From an uncultured Faecalibacterium sp. (lineage in GTDB: Bacteria; Bacillota; Clostridia; Oscillospirales; Ruminococcaceae), in the NCBI GenBank assembly GCA_934525325.1, contig CAKSZE010000029.1, forward strand, positions 1 through 20,506: a stretch of 20,506 nt of DNA. The letters run 5' to 3'. Both the position numbers and the translations under genes were made by a program. Below, in pieces: positions 14,271-20,506 of this stretch. The first letter of the stretch is position 1; each line of letters starts with the position of its first letter. The notes below the pieces were generated by a model that saw only the letters and a program-made list of their open reading frames with translations, did not search any database and had not been told where the DNA came from.

Positions 14271-14339
14271 GGTTTTTCCTCCTGTTTGTTGGATACTGCA
14301 AGCGATACAACATCGTTAGCAGAAAATCAATTTGGGTAT

Positions 14340-14368
14340 AGTATACCGTATTTTGCCAATCATTTCAA
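14340..14368 (-). promoter_or_regulatory. Promoter of the oadG-oadB operon
   Basis: On the minus strand, TTGAAA (14363-14368), a 17-base spacer and TATACT (14340-14345), in an A/T-rich patch. The predicted start is near 14333, giving a leader of about 63 bases. No clear terminator is seen between this promoter and the mreB stop at 14431. Confidence 0.8.
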
Positions 14369-14430
14369 CAAAAATTAACAAATTTTATTTTTGCTGCTTT
14401 GTGATATGACATGGACAAAACGAACCAAGC

Positions 14431-15456
14431 TTAGCGGCGGCCGATGCGCGGGGTAGCATCCGTAAAGCCGGTTTCCAGCTTATCACCGATGGAAAGGCTC
14501 TGTGCCGTGCCCAGTGCAACACAGTTTACGGGGTCCGGCGAGACGGTAACCTCCACCTTCAGCTCCTGGCTCAGATACTCGGTCAGGCCGTGCAGCTGGG
14601 CGCCGCCGCCGGTCAGCATAACGCCGTTACGGTAGATATCGCCTGCCAGCTCCGGCGGGGTCTTTTCCAGCACCTGATGGGCTGCGGTGCCGATCTGCTC
14701 GCTGAGCATCATCACCGGCTCGTACAGATCATCGGTGGAAACGGTCACGCGCACCGGCAGACCGGTAAGCAGGCTGCGGCCCTTGATCTCCATGCTCTCG
14801 TGGAAATCGGTTTTCTGGGGGCAGCAGGCAACGTGCTTTTTCAGCTCCTCGGCGGTGCGCTGGCCGATGGCAATGCTGTATTTGTTGCGGACGTGCTTGA
14901 GGATCTCCTCATCGTAGTGGTTACCGGCCACACGTACACTGGTGGCCTTGACCTTGCCGCCAAGGCTCAGCACGGCGATATCCGTAGTACCGCCGCCGAT
15001 ATCAATGATCATGCGGCCGTCCGGCTGGGTGATGTCGATGCCGGAGCCAAGGGCGGCGGCAATGGGCTCGTCGATCAGGTACACCTGACGGGCACCGGCT
15101 GCCACCACAGCCTCCACCACGGCATCGCTCTCAATGCCGGTAATGGCAGCGGGCACGCACACTGCCACCCGGGGCTTGACCATGTGGGAGCTGTACACCT
15201 GCTTGACAAAACGGCAGATCAGCTCCCGGGTCATGGTGTGGTCGCTGATGACACCATCCTTCAGCGGGAAAATAGCGGAGATGTAGTTGGGCGTGCGTCC
15301 CACCATGGCCAGTGCCTTGTCGCCGGCCTCCAGCACGGTGTTCTTGCGGGTGTCCATTGCCACAACGCTGGGCTGGTTGAGCACCACGCCCTTGCCCTCC
15401 TGCGCGATGATGATGGTAGTAGTACCAAGGTCGATGCCGATATCATTCTGTGCCAT
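14431..15456 (-). CDS. mreB: MreB/Mbl-family actin-like cell-shape protein
   Basis: A 341-residue bacterial actin that forms membrane-bound filaments guiding lateral wall synthesis. Phosphate-1 loop GIDLGTTT (residues 7-14), EPIAAALG (130-137), phosphate-2 loop IDIGGGTTD (151-159) and the adenosine motif TGGGAQLHGL near residue 287 are in the usual order. The start is ATG 15456 (MAQNDIGIDLG). An in-frame ATG 12 codons upstream has no ribosome binding site. The ribosome binding site of the chosen ATG is itself weak (AAAGGA at 13 bases). mreC, mreD and rodA are not adjacent, so this may be an Mbl or MreBH-type paralogue rather than the founding mreBCD copy. Confidence 0.9.
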   Translation of the reverse strand: MAQNDIGIDLGTTTIIIAQEGKGVVLNQPSVVAMDTRKNTVLEAGDKALAMVGRTPNYISAIFPLKDGVISDHTMTRELICRFVKQVYSSHMVKPRVAVCVPAAITGIESDAVVEAVVAAGARQVYLIDEPIAAALGSGIDITQPDGRMIIDIGGGTTDIAVLSLGGKVKATSVRVAGNHYDEEILKHVRNKYSIAIGQRTAEELKKHVACCPQKTDFHESMEIKGRSLLTGLPVRVTVSTDDLYEPVMMLSEQIGTAAHQVLEKTPPELAGDIYRNGVMLTGGGAQLHGLTEYLSQELKVEVTVSPDPVNCVALGTAQSLSIGDKLETGFTDATPRIGRR

Positions 15457-15536
15457 AATTGCCTGAATCCTTTCTCTGCGTTCCTCTATCATGTATGTAA
15501 CGCCCACAGCTGCGGGCAAAAAACAAAGACTGCTTT

Positions 15537-15578
15537 AGTATAACATAGTTGCGGCAAAAAGTATACAAGCTTTGCCGC
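15537..15578 (-). promoter_or_regulatory. Possible mreB promoter with adjoining hairpin
   Basis: On the minus strand, TATACT (15537-15542) lies about 80 bases before the mreB ATG. The -35 is poor at standard spacing. Just upstream is an 8-bp inverted repeat, GCGGCAAA (15551-15558) and TTTGCCGC (15571-15578), beginning 18 bases past the recD2 stop. It may be a weak recD2 terminator, but its only T-run lies in the loop. Confidence 0.45.
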
Positions 15579-15595
15579 TGTTCTGCGCGGTTTTA

Positions 15596-17827
15596 TCAGG
15601 AGCTCTCCCCTTCTGTACTGAGCTGCTCCGGCGGCTGTCCAGCCTGCAGCAGGGCGCACAGGCCGCTGTAACGCAGGTTCTGCCGGATGTTGCTCATCAT
15701 ACTGTTCACCACGTCCCTGCGGCCCGCCACAACGCACAGCCTGCGCGCACGGGTGACACCGGTGTAGAACAGGTTGCGGTAGCACAGCCTTGGCGGCACC
15801 TGCGCCACCGGCAGGATCACCGCCGGGAACTCGCTGCCCTGACTTTTGTGCACTGTGATGGCGTAGGCGATTTCCAATTCGTTCAGGTTTTCTGCCGGGT
15901 AGAGCAGCCGCCGGTCGTCCATGCGCACCACCATGGAGCGCTCCCGCAGGTTGATGCTTTCCACAATGCCGATATCGCCGTTGTAGGCACCTACGCCCTG
16001 CTCGCCGCCGATACGGTTCCAGACGATCTCGTAGTTGTTGCGCACCTGCATCACCTTGTCCCCTACCCGGAACACCCGGGCGGCGCTTTGCAGCTGGGGC
16101 TTGCCCTTCTGGGGCGGGTTAAGCAGGTTTTGCAGTTCCACGTTCAGCGCCTGCGTGCCGGTGGGGCCAAGCTTTGTGGGGCACAGCACCTGAATATCCC
16201 GGATGGGGTCAAAGCCGTAGCTCCGGGGCAGCCGGGTGGTGACAAGGTCGCACACCAGACGCTGCGCGGCCTCGCCGTCCGTCTCCAGAAAGAAGAAGTC
16301 GTCCGTCTTGCTGCCCTTTTGCAGCGGCTCGCCGGAGATGATGTGGTGGGCGTTTTCCACGATGAGACTGCGCTTTGCCTGCCGGAAGATCTCGTTCAGG
16401 CAGACGGTGGGCACGCAGCCGGAGCGGATGACCTCGCTGAGGATGTTGCCCGCGCCTACGCTGGGCAGCTGGTCGGCATCGCCTACCATAATAATACGGC
16501 AGGTGTAGCGCAGCGCCGCAATGAGCGCCTGAAACAGCTTGACATCCACCATGCTCATCTCGTCCAGAATGACAACATCGCACTTGAGCAGGTTTTTGTC
16601 GTTGTGGATAAAACTGACCACGCCGCCGGTATAGTCCACCTCCAACAGGCGGTGGATGGTGCTGGCCTTGCGGCCGGTCAGCTCGCTGAGCCGCTTGGCA
16701 GCGCGGCCTGTGGGCGCGCACAGGGCTACCCGCTCGGCCTGATTTTCCAGCAGCTGCAAAATGGCGTTGACGGTAGTGGTCTTGCCGGTGCCGGGGCCGC
16801 CGGTGAGCACAAGGCAGTTCTCTGTCATGGCCTTGCGGATGGCTTCCCGTTGCAGGGGGGCGTAGGCAAAGCCCTGCGTCAGCTCCAAGATCTGGATGTT
16901 TTTATCCAGATCCCGGGCAGTGTTCTTGCCGCGCTTTGCCAGCAGGTTCAGCCGGTCGGCAATGTCCTGCTCTGCAGCCAGCAGATCCGGCAGGTAAATA
17001 TAAGGTACAGCATCGAACATTTTCACGCACAGTTCTTCCGTTTCGATGCACCGGTCCAGCGCCCGCGCCAGCTTTTCCGGCGGCTGATGGATAAAGTTGG
17101 AGGCAGTGGCCAGCAGCTGTGCCCGGGGCAGGCAGGTGTGGCCGTTGCCCGCGTTGTGGCGCAAGGTGCGCAGCAGGGCAGCTTCCAGCCGCTGGGCACA
17201 GTCCCCTTCCATGTGGTAATACTGGGCGATGCTGTCCGCGTGACGGAAGTCCAGCTGCAGCGGTTCGCCGCACAGCAGATAGGGGTTTGACGCAATGGCC
17301 TGCATCGCCCCCACGCCAAAGGCCTTGAACACCTCCATGGCCTTGCGGGGGCTGATCTCGAACTGCGCCAGATAGGCGATGAGCTCCCGCATACCGAACA
17401 TCCGCTTGAACTCCTGCTGGATGCGGTCGGCTTTATCCGGCGAGATGCCGGGGATCTTGGTCAGCCGGGCGGGGTCGTTGGCGATGACCTCCAGCGATTC
17501 AGCCCCGAACATATCAATGATCTTATCCGCAGTCCTTGCGCCGATATACGGCAGGGAGCGACTGGCCAGAAAGGCATATACCGCTTCCAGATCCTTGGGC
17601 ATATCGGTCTCGCATTCCTGCGCATGGAACTGGCGGCCATAGGTGGCGTGGTTTTCGTACCTGCCACGGCAGATGACGCTTTCGCCTGCGTGCAGCTCGC
17701 CCACGATGCCGCAGACTACCGTGAGCACCCCGCCGCCGGAGATCTCGAACACCACATAGCCGTTATCCTCGTTCTCGTAGATGATATCCTCCACGACGCC
17801 TTCGATCTGTTCCAGTTGCTCGTCCAC
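15596..17827 (-). CDS. recD2: RecD2 / RecD-like superfamily 1 DNA helicase
   Basis: A 743-residue cytosolic 5'-3' helicase for DNA repair and replication-fork tolerance in bacteria that need no RecBC partner. It has an N-terminal OB-like domain, helix-hairpin-helix repeats (YIGARTADKIIDMFG and IPGISPDKADRI, about 88-140), Walker A GGPGTGKTTT (about 343-352), DEMSMVD, GDADQLPSVG, TVHKSQGSEF (about 658) and TGVTRARR (about 692). The order and length match RecD2 rather than the RecBCD RecD subunit. The start is GTG at 17827 (product beginning MDEQLEQIEG), set 8 bases after AAGGAGG. The frame stays open far upstream, but there it is antisense to the neighbouring gene. Promoter at 17859-17887. Confidence 0.95.
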   Translation of the reverse strand: MDEQLEQIEGVVEDIIYENEDNGYVVFEISGGGVLTVVCGIVGELHAGESVICRGRYENHATYGRQFHAQECETDMPKDLEAVYAFLASRSLPYIGARTADKIIDMFGAESLEVIANDPARLTKIPGISPDKADRIQQEFKRMFGMRELIAYLAQFEISPRKAMEVFKAFGVGAMQAIASNPYLLCGEPLQLDFRHADSIAQYYHMEGDCAQRLEAALLRTLRHNAGNGHTCLPRAQLLATASNFIHQPPEKLARALDRCIETEELCVKMFDAVPYIYLPDLLAAEQDIADRLNLLAKRGKNTARDLDKNIQILELTQGFAYAPLQREAIRKAMTENCLVLTGGPGTGKTTTVNAILQLLENQAERVALCAPTGRAAKRLSELTGRKASTIHRLLEVDYTGGVVSFIHNDKNLLKCDVVILDEMSMVDVKLFQALIAALRYTCRIIMVGDADQLPSVGAGNILSEVIRSGCVPTVCLNEIFRQAKRSLIVENAHHIISGEPLQKGSKTDDFFFLETDGEAAQRLVCDLVTTRLPRSYGFDPIRDIQVLCPTKLGPTGTQALNVELQNLLNPPQKGKPQLQSAARVFRVGDKVMQVRNNYEIVWNRIGGEQGVGAYNGDIGIVESINLRERSMVVRMDDRRLLYPAENLNELEIAYAITVHKSQGSEFPAVILPVAQVPPRLCYRNLFYTGVTRARRLCVVAGRRDVVNSMMSNIRQNLRYSGLCALLQAGQPPEQLSTEGESS

Positions 17828-17858
17828 CAGCTCCACCTCCTTTTGCACAGATATTATA

Positions 17859-17887
17859 AGTATAGCCCTTTTGGCGGGATTTGTAAA
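17859..17887 (-). promoter_or_regulatory. Promoter of recD2
   Basis: On the minus strand, TTTACA (17882-17887), a 17-base spacer and TATACT (17859-17864). The predicted start is near 17852, a leader of about 25 bases ending in AAGGAGG and the GTG start. Confidence 0.75.
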
Positions 17888-17941
17888 TTGTTGAATCCGC
17901 AAAATCCCCGGGCGGCTCTCGCCTTTTTCCGGCGGTTGTGC

Positions 17942-17947
17942 TATACT
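17942..17947 (+). promoter_or_regulatory. -10 element for the nucleoid-associated protein gene
   Basis: TATACT at 17942-17947, preceded by TTGTGC, with no good -35 at 16-18 bases. The predicted start is near 17954, about 30 bases before the ATG. It is back to back with the recD2 promoter. Confidence 0.5.
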
Positions 17948-17983
17948 GGGCGCAAACACTACGTCATGAAATGAGGAGCAACA

Positions 17984-18973
17984 ATGGAGATCATCATTCA
18001 TCAGGCCATTCTGCACGTTCTGGATACCACCATGGATGCGCCGGTGCTCAGCGGCGGACCCATGGAACTGACCGCCGAAAAAAACGCCTACCTGCAGAAC
18101 CACATTGAAAAGCTGCTGGCCAGCGACGATATCCGCCAGTGCCGCCCGCTGCCGGACTCGGCATTCAAAAATGAGCTGGAACACAATCAGGACTTTGTGG
18201 ATCTTTCCTGCCGCATTGCCGGGGTGCTGTTCGACTATATGCACGCCCACACCACCATCCCCGGGGCAGACCTTGCCGTGGTGGATTTTACCCGGGACGG
18301 TGCGCCGTGGCTGGGCATCCTGAAACTGAACTATAAAAACGGCTACACCCACTATACCGAAACCGTGGAGGGTGCGCCGGTCAACTCCATCATCCAGCAG
18401 CGCGCCTGCCTACCTACCCAGAGCGGCAAAGTGGAGGAAGGTGCACTGGTAGACCTGACCGATTACTCCATGCGGCTGCTGGAAAAGAAGTACGATATTG
18501 ACGGCCACAAGGAGTTTTATCTTTCCACCGTGGTGTTCCAGTACACCACCGCCCAGCCGGAAAAGAAGAAGCTGCAAGCCATTCAGGAAGCAGCCGTGCA
18601 AGCTGTGCAGGAAAACTACGCTGAAACGCCCCATGTGGAAGCACAGGTGGCCATGATGATCGCCAATCAGGCCGCCGACAACGACAATCAGGTGTCCATC
18701 CAGCAGGTACGCCAGCAGCTGGAGGAGGAATACCCCCTCGCCGCCGTGCCCTTTGACGATTATGTAGAAAAGAGTGATGTCATTGACAGCGCCGCCCAGC
18801 CGGTGACTGTGACCCCCGCCCGCATCCGCCGCATGGAGAGCCGCAGCCTGCGTACCGCCAACGGCATCGAGGTAAAGATTCCCACCGAGCTATTGAACGC
18901 CGAATCCGAGGTAGAGTTCCTGCACGCCGATGACGGCAGCATTTCCCTGCTGATCAAAAATGTCATTTTGTAA
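17984..18973 (+). CDS. 37-kDa nucleoid-associated protein (NdpA/YejK family)
   Basis: A 329-residue cytosolic protein of the nucleoid-associated NA37 family, abundant DNA-bound proteins of unclear mechanism. The typical start MEIIIHQAILHVLD, the mid-region ADLAVVDFTRDGAPWLGILKLNYKNGYTHY, and the closing segment GIEVKIPTELLNAESEVEFLHADDGSISLLIKNV all match the family pattern. GAGGAG lies 5 bases before the ATG. It is divergent from recD2 with a 156-base shared promoter region and is followed by a terminator. Confidence 0.9.
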   Translation: MEIIIHQAILHVLDTTMDAPVLSGGPMELTAEKNAYLQNHIEKLLASDDIRQCRPLPDSAFKNELEHNQDFVDLSCRIAGVLFDYMHAHTTIPGADLAVVDFTRDGAPWLGILKLNYKNGYTHYTETVEGAPVNSIIQQRACLPTQSGKVEEGALVDLTDYSMRLLEKKYDIDGHKEFYLSTVVFQYTTAQPEKKKLQAIQEAAVQAVQENYAETPHVEAQVAMMIANQAADNDNQVSIQQVRQQLEEEYPLAAVPFDDYVEKSDVIDSAAQPVTVTPARIRRMESRSLRTANGIEVKIPTELLNAESEVEFLHADDGSISLLIKNVIL

Positions 18974-18993
18974 GCTGTAACAGCAAAATCTTG

Positions 18994-19032
18994 CAAAACC
19001 CTGCGTTCAGCCTTGCTATCCGCAGGGTTTTG
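18994..19032 (+). terminator. Terminator after the nucleoid-associated protein gene
   Basis: CAAAACCCTGCG (18994-19005) pairs with CGCAGGGTTTTG (19021-19032) across a 15-base loop. The GGGTTTT right arm supplies the U-run. Confidence 0.8.
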
Positions 19033-19093
19033 TGCTATATCTGTGTTGTATCTTTCGTGGTATACGCGTTATGACCTTAGAGGAGGAAATTTT

Positions 19094-20020
19094 ATGGAAC
19101 TAGCTCTCATCACCGCGCAGCAGGTCGCAGTCTTGTTCCTGCTGATCGGCACAGGCATGGTGGCGGTCAAGACCGGCGTGCTCAAGCTGGAAAACAAGCA
19201 GGCGCTTTCCAATCTGCTGGTGTACATCATCGTACCGGCCATGGTGGTAAACTCTTACCGCATGGAGTTCAGCGCCCAGATCCTGCGCAATCTGCTGGCG
19301 GCTTTCGGCATGAGCGTCCTGTCCGTGCTGCTGGGCACCGTGATCACCCTGCTGCTCACGGCACGCAAAACCGGCAGCAGGATGCCCATTTTCCGGTTTG
19401 CCTGCATTTTTTCCAACGCAGCATACATGGGCTTCCCGCTTATTTCGGCGCTGTTCGGCTCTGAGGGTCTTTTGTATGCCAGCGCCTACGTTACCGTGTT
19501 CAACATTCTGCTGTGGACGCTGGGCTACGGCCTTGTCAGCGGCGGTTCCAGCGTAAAGGAGGTCGCCCGCAGTCTGGTGCGCACCCCGGTGCTGTACGCC
19601 ATTGTGGTTGGTCTGGGCATCTATCTGCTGCAGATCCCGCTGCCTGCCCTGATCACCCAGCCGCTGGAGCTGCTGGCCGGGGTAAACACCCCGCTGTCTA
19701 TGCTCATCACCGGTATGCTGATCGCCGCCGGTGACGTGCGCAGCATCGTGACCGACAAGCACATCTGGAAGCTTGCCTCCGTGCGTATGCTGCTGATCCC
19801 GGCTGCTACGCTGGCACTGTTCGGGGTACTGGGCTTCCACGGCACTGCCGCACAGGTGGTAACGCTGCTGGAATGCTGCCCGGCTGCTGCCATCACCTCG
19901 GTATTTGCGGTACAGTTCGGCCACGATGAGCACTTTGCCGCCGGCAGCGTGGTGCTGACCACCCTGCTCAGCATCGTCACCCTGCCGTTGTGTGCGCTGA
20001 TCATCACCATGGTGATGTAA
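19094..20020 (+). CDS. AEC family transporter (auxin efflux carrier-like)
   Basis: A 308-residue membrane protein with about ten hydrophobic segments in two five-helix repeats, as in AEC/PIN-type permeases. Bacterial members carry malate, malonate or other organic acids, and the substrate here is unknown. Landmarks: LLIGTGMVAVKTGVL, NLLVYIIVPAMVVNSY, FSNAAYMGFPLISALFG, NTPLSMLITGMLIA, and CPAAAITSVFAVQFG near the end. The start is ATG 19094 (MELALITAQQ), directly after AGAGGAGGAAATTTT. An open stretch of 27 codons before it lies in the preceding terminator and leader and is not coding. Terminator at 20060-20095. Confidence 0.92.
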   Translation: MELALITAQQVAVLFLLIGTGMVAVKTGVLKLENKQALSNLLVYIIVPAMVVNSYRMEFSAQILRNLLAAFGMSVLSVLLGTVITLLLTARKTGSRMPIFRFACIFSNAAYMGFPLISALFGSEGLLYASAYVTVFNILLWTLGYGLVSGGSSVKEVARSLVRTPVLYAIVVGLGIYLLQIPLPALITQPLELLAGVNTPLSMLITGMLIAAGDVRSIVTDKHIWKLASVRMLLIPAATLALFGVLGFHGTAAQVVTLLECCPAAAITSVFAVQFGHDEHFAAGSVVLTTLLSIVTLPLCALIITMVM

Positions 20021-20059
20021 GACGCCCTGCGGCGGTGCTGCTATATTTAATATTGTAAG

Positions 20060-20099
20060 AAGAGCCGCCGTGCATCGTGTTGTACGGCGGCTCTTTGCT
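20060..20099. terminator. Terminator after the AEC transporter gene
   Basis: A 12-bp perfect stem (20060-20071 / 20084-20095) with a 12-base loop, followed on the plus strand by TTTGCTTT. Confidence 0.85.
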
Positions 20100-20140
20100 T
20101 TGGCAAGCGGAGATCATTCCCGACCATTGCCACACAAAAC

Positions 20141-20182
20141 AAAAAAGCCATCGCTTTTGCATTTCTGCATCAACGATGGCTT
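20141..20182 (-). terminator. Terminator of the tRNA transcript
   Basis: On the minus strand, AAGCCATCG (20182-20174) pairs with CGATGGCTT (20153-20145) and runs into TTTTTTG. It begins 6 bases past the tRNA-Gly CCA end. Confidence 0.9.
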
Positions 20183-20187
20183 CGTAT

Positions 20188-20263
20188 TGGAGCGGCCGAC
20201 GAGGCTCGAACTCGCTACCTCCACCTTGGCAAGGTGGCGCTCTACCAGATGAGCTACGGCCGC
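20188..20263 (-). tRNA. tRNA-Gly, anticodon GCC, CCA encoded
   Basis: A complete 76-base cloverleaf including CCA. Acceptor GCGGCCG/CGGCCGC, D-arm GCTC..GAGC, anticodon stem CCACC/GGTGG with loop TTGCCAA (GCC), T-arm GCGAG TTCGAGC CTCGT, 3' end TCCA with discriminator U as usual for bacterial tRNA-Gly. Confidence 0.97.
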
Positions 20264-20429
20264 ATATCCGGTGCATTTATCCCTGCACCCTCCCGAGCGA
20301 TTCTTGCGAATCTCGGGGCCCCCGCGAAAGCTTGCGGAGCAAGATTTTGTGGGGAAAAGGAGAAAATCTGGTATTCATCACAGAAGTCTTACTTGCAAGA
20401 CTTCCCGATGAATGACAGGATTTTCGACG
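20264..20429 (-). other. Structured spacer between tRNA-Phe and tRNA-Gly
   Basis: This 166-base stretch has no gene but several inverted repeats: GTGCA/TGCAC (20271-20288), CCGA..GATTC-TTGC-GAATC-TCGG (20293-20316), AGATTTT/AAAATCT (20342-20369), and a nested one, ATTCATC (20373-20379) with GATGAAT (20407-20413) enclosing GAAGTCTT/AAGACTTC (20383-20404). It would be removed when the dicistronic pre-tRNA is processed. Confidence 0.6.
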
Positions 20430-20505
20430 TGGTGCCTCCGATCGGAATCGAACCAATGACACGGGGATTTTCAGTCCCCTGCTCTACCGACTGAGCTACA
20501 GAGGC
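20430..20505 (-). tRNA. tRNA-Phe, anticodon GAA, CCA encoded
   Basis: A complete 76-base cloverleaf. Acceptor GCCTCTG/CGGAGGC with one U-G pair, D-arm GCTC..GAGC, anticodon stem GGGGA/TCCCC with loop CTGAAAA (GAA), T-arm ATTGG TTCGATT CCGAT, 3' end ACCA. It lies one base inside the window edge, and any upstream tRNA or promoter is outside. Confidence 0.97.
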
Positions 20506-20506
20506 A

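Noticed and set aside
15572..17290. 572-codon open frame antisense to recD2
   Set aside because: No domain, no ribosome binding site, and wholly opposite the helicase motifs of recD2.
17828..18352. Upstream extension of the recD2 frame by 175 codons
   Set aside because: It runs antisense through the promoter region and the start of the nucleoid-associated protein gene. A GTG with an ideal AAGGAGG at 17827 gives the normal RecD2 N terminus.
19013..19093. 27-codon N-terminal extension of the AEC transporter
   Set aside because: It overlaps the terminator of the preceding gene and has no ribosome binding site, whereas ATG 19094 follows AGGAGGAAATTTT.

Overview
The window looks like chromosomal core DNA from a GC-rich, low-copy-tRNA-cluster Firmicute of the Oscillospiraceae (Ruminococcaceae), most like Faecalibacterium or a close gut relative. 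This rests on the gene content (two-gene oadB/oadG pump, a TrpR-like YerC regulator, MreB, RecD2, an ABC-F ATPase, a T-box leader), AGGAGG-type ribosome binding sites, and A/T-rich TTGACA/TATAAT promoters in otherwise GC-rich DNA. The genus is an inference; no rRNA is present to settle it. No insertion sequence, prophage or CRISPR array is visible.

Layout. Positions 1-7657 hold a run of minus-strand genes, read from right to left: a phosphoglycolate-phosphatase-like HAD enzyme, a membrane-anchored SGNH hydrolase with a long Ser/Lys/Glu repeat tail, a 73-residue unknown protein, a YjjG-like nucleotidase, an ABC-F ATPase, a Gx/heptaprenyl-diphosphate-synthase-component-I-like membrane protein, and Lon protease cut by the left edge. 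Positions 7889-8583 hold a second minus-strand pair: a TrpR-like regulator (YerC) followed by a 108-residue helical protein. Divergent from it, a T-box leader (about 8861-9200) precedes cstA, a large peptide/pyruvate-type transporter gene on the plus strand. The best specifier codon is CUC (Leu). Positions 11095-12248 hold a minus-strand pair, an alpha/beta hydrolase overlapping a GNAT acetyltransferase. A 267-bp symmetric palindromic element lies at 12358-12624. Then come minus-strand oadB and oadG (sodium-pump decarboxylase beta and gamma subunits, with no alpha subunit or biotin carrier in view), an MreB-family gene and recD2. Diverging from recD2 are a 37-kDa nucleoid-associated protein and an AEC-family transporter on the plus strand. 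The right edge carries minus-strand tRNA-Phe(GAA) and tRNA-Gly(GCC), separated by a densely folded spacer.

How the parts work together. Most genes are housekeeping: proteolysis, translation rescue, nucleotide clean-up, cell shape, DNA repair and nucleoid structure. The regulatory interest lies in the T-box over cstA, which would tie uptake to uncharged tRNA, and in the strong YerC promoter with a palindrome between its -35 and -10. The most unusual object is the 12358-12624 element. Its two arms are diverged inverted copies. Each arm carries an internal 16-bp hairpin with a UGCG tetraloop, and the two hairpins differ at 8 of 16 base pairs, with every change compensated. A single related hairpin occurs at 7809-7840.
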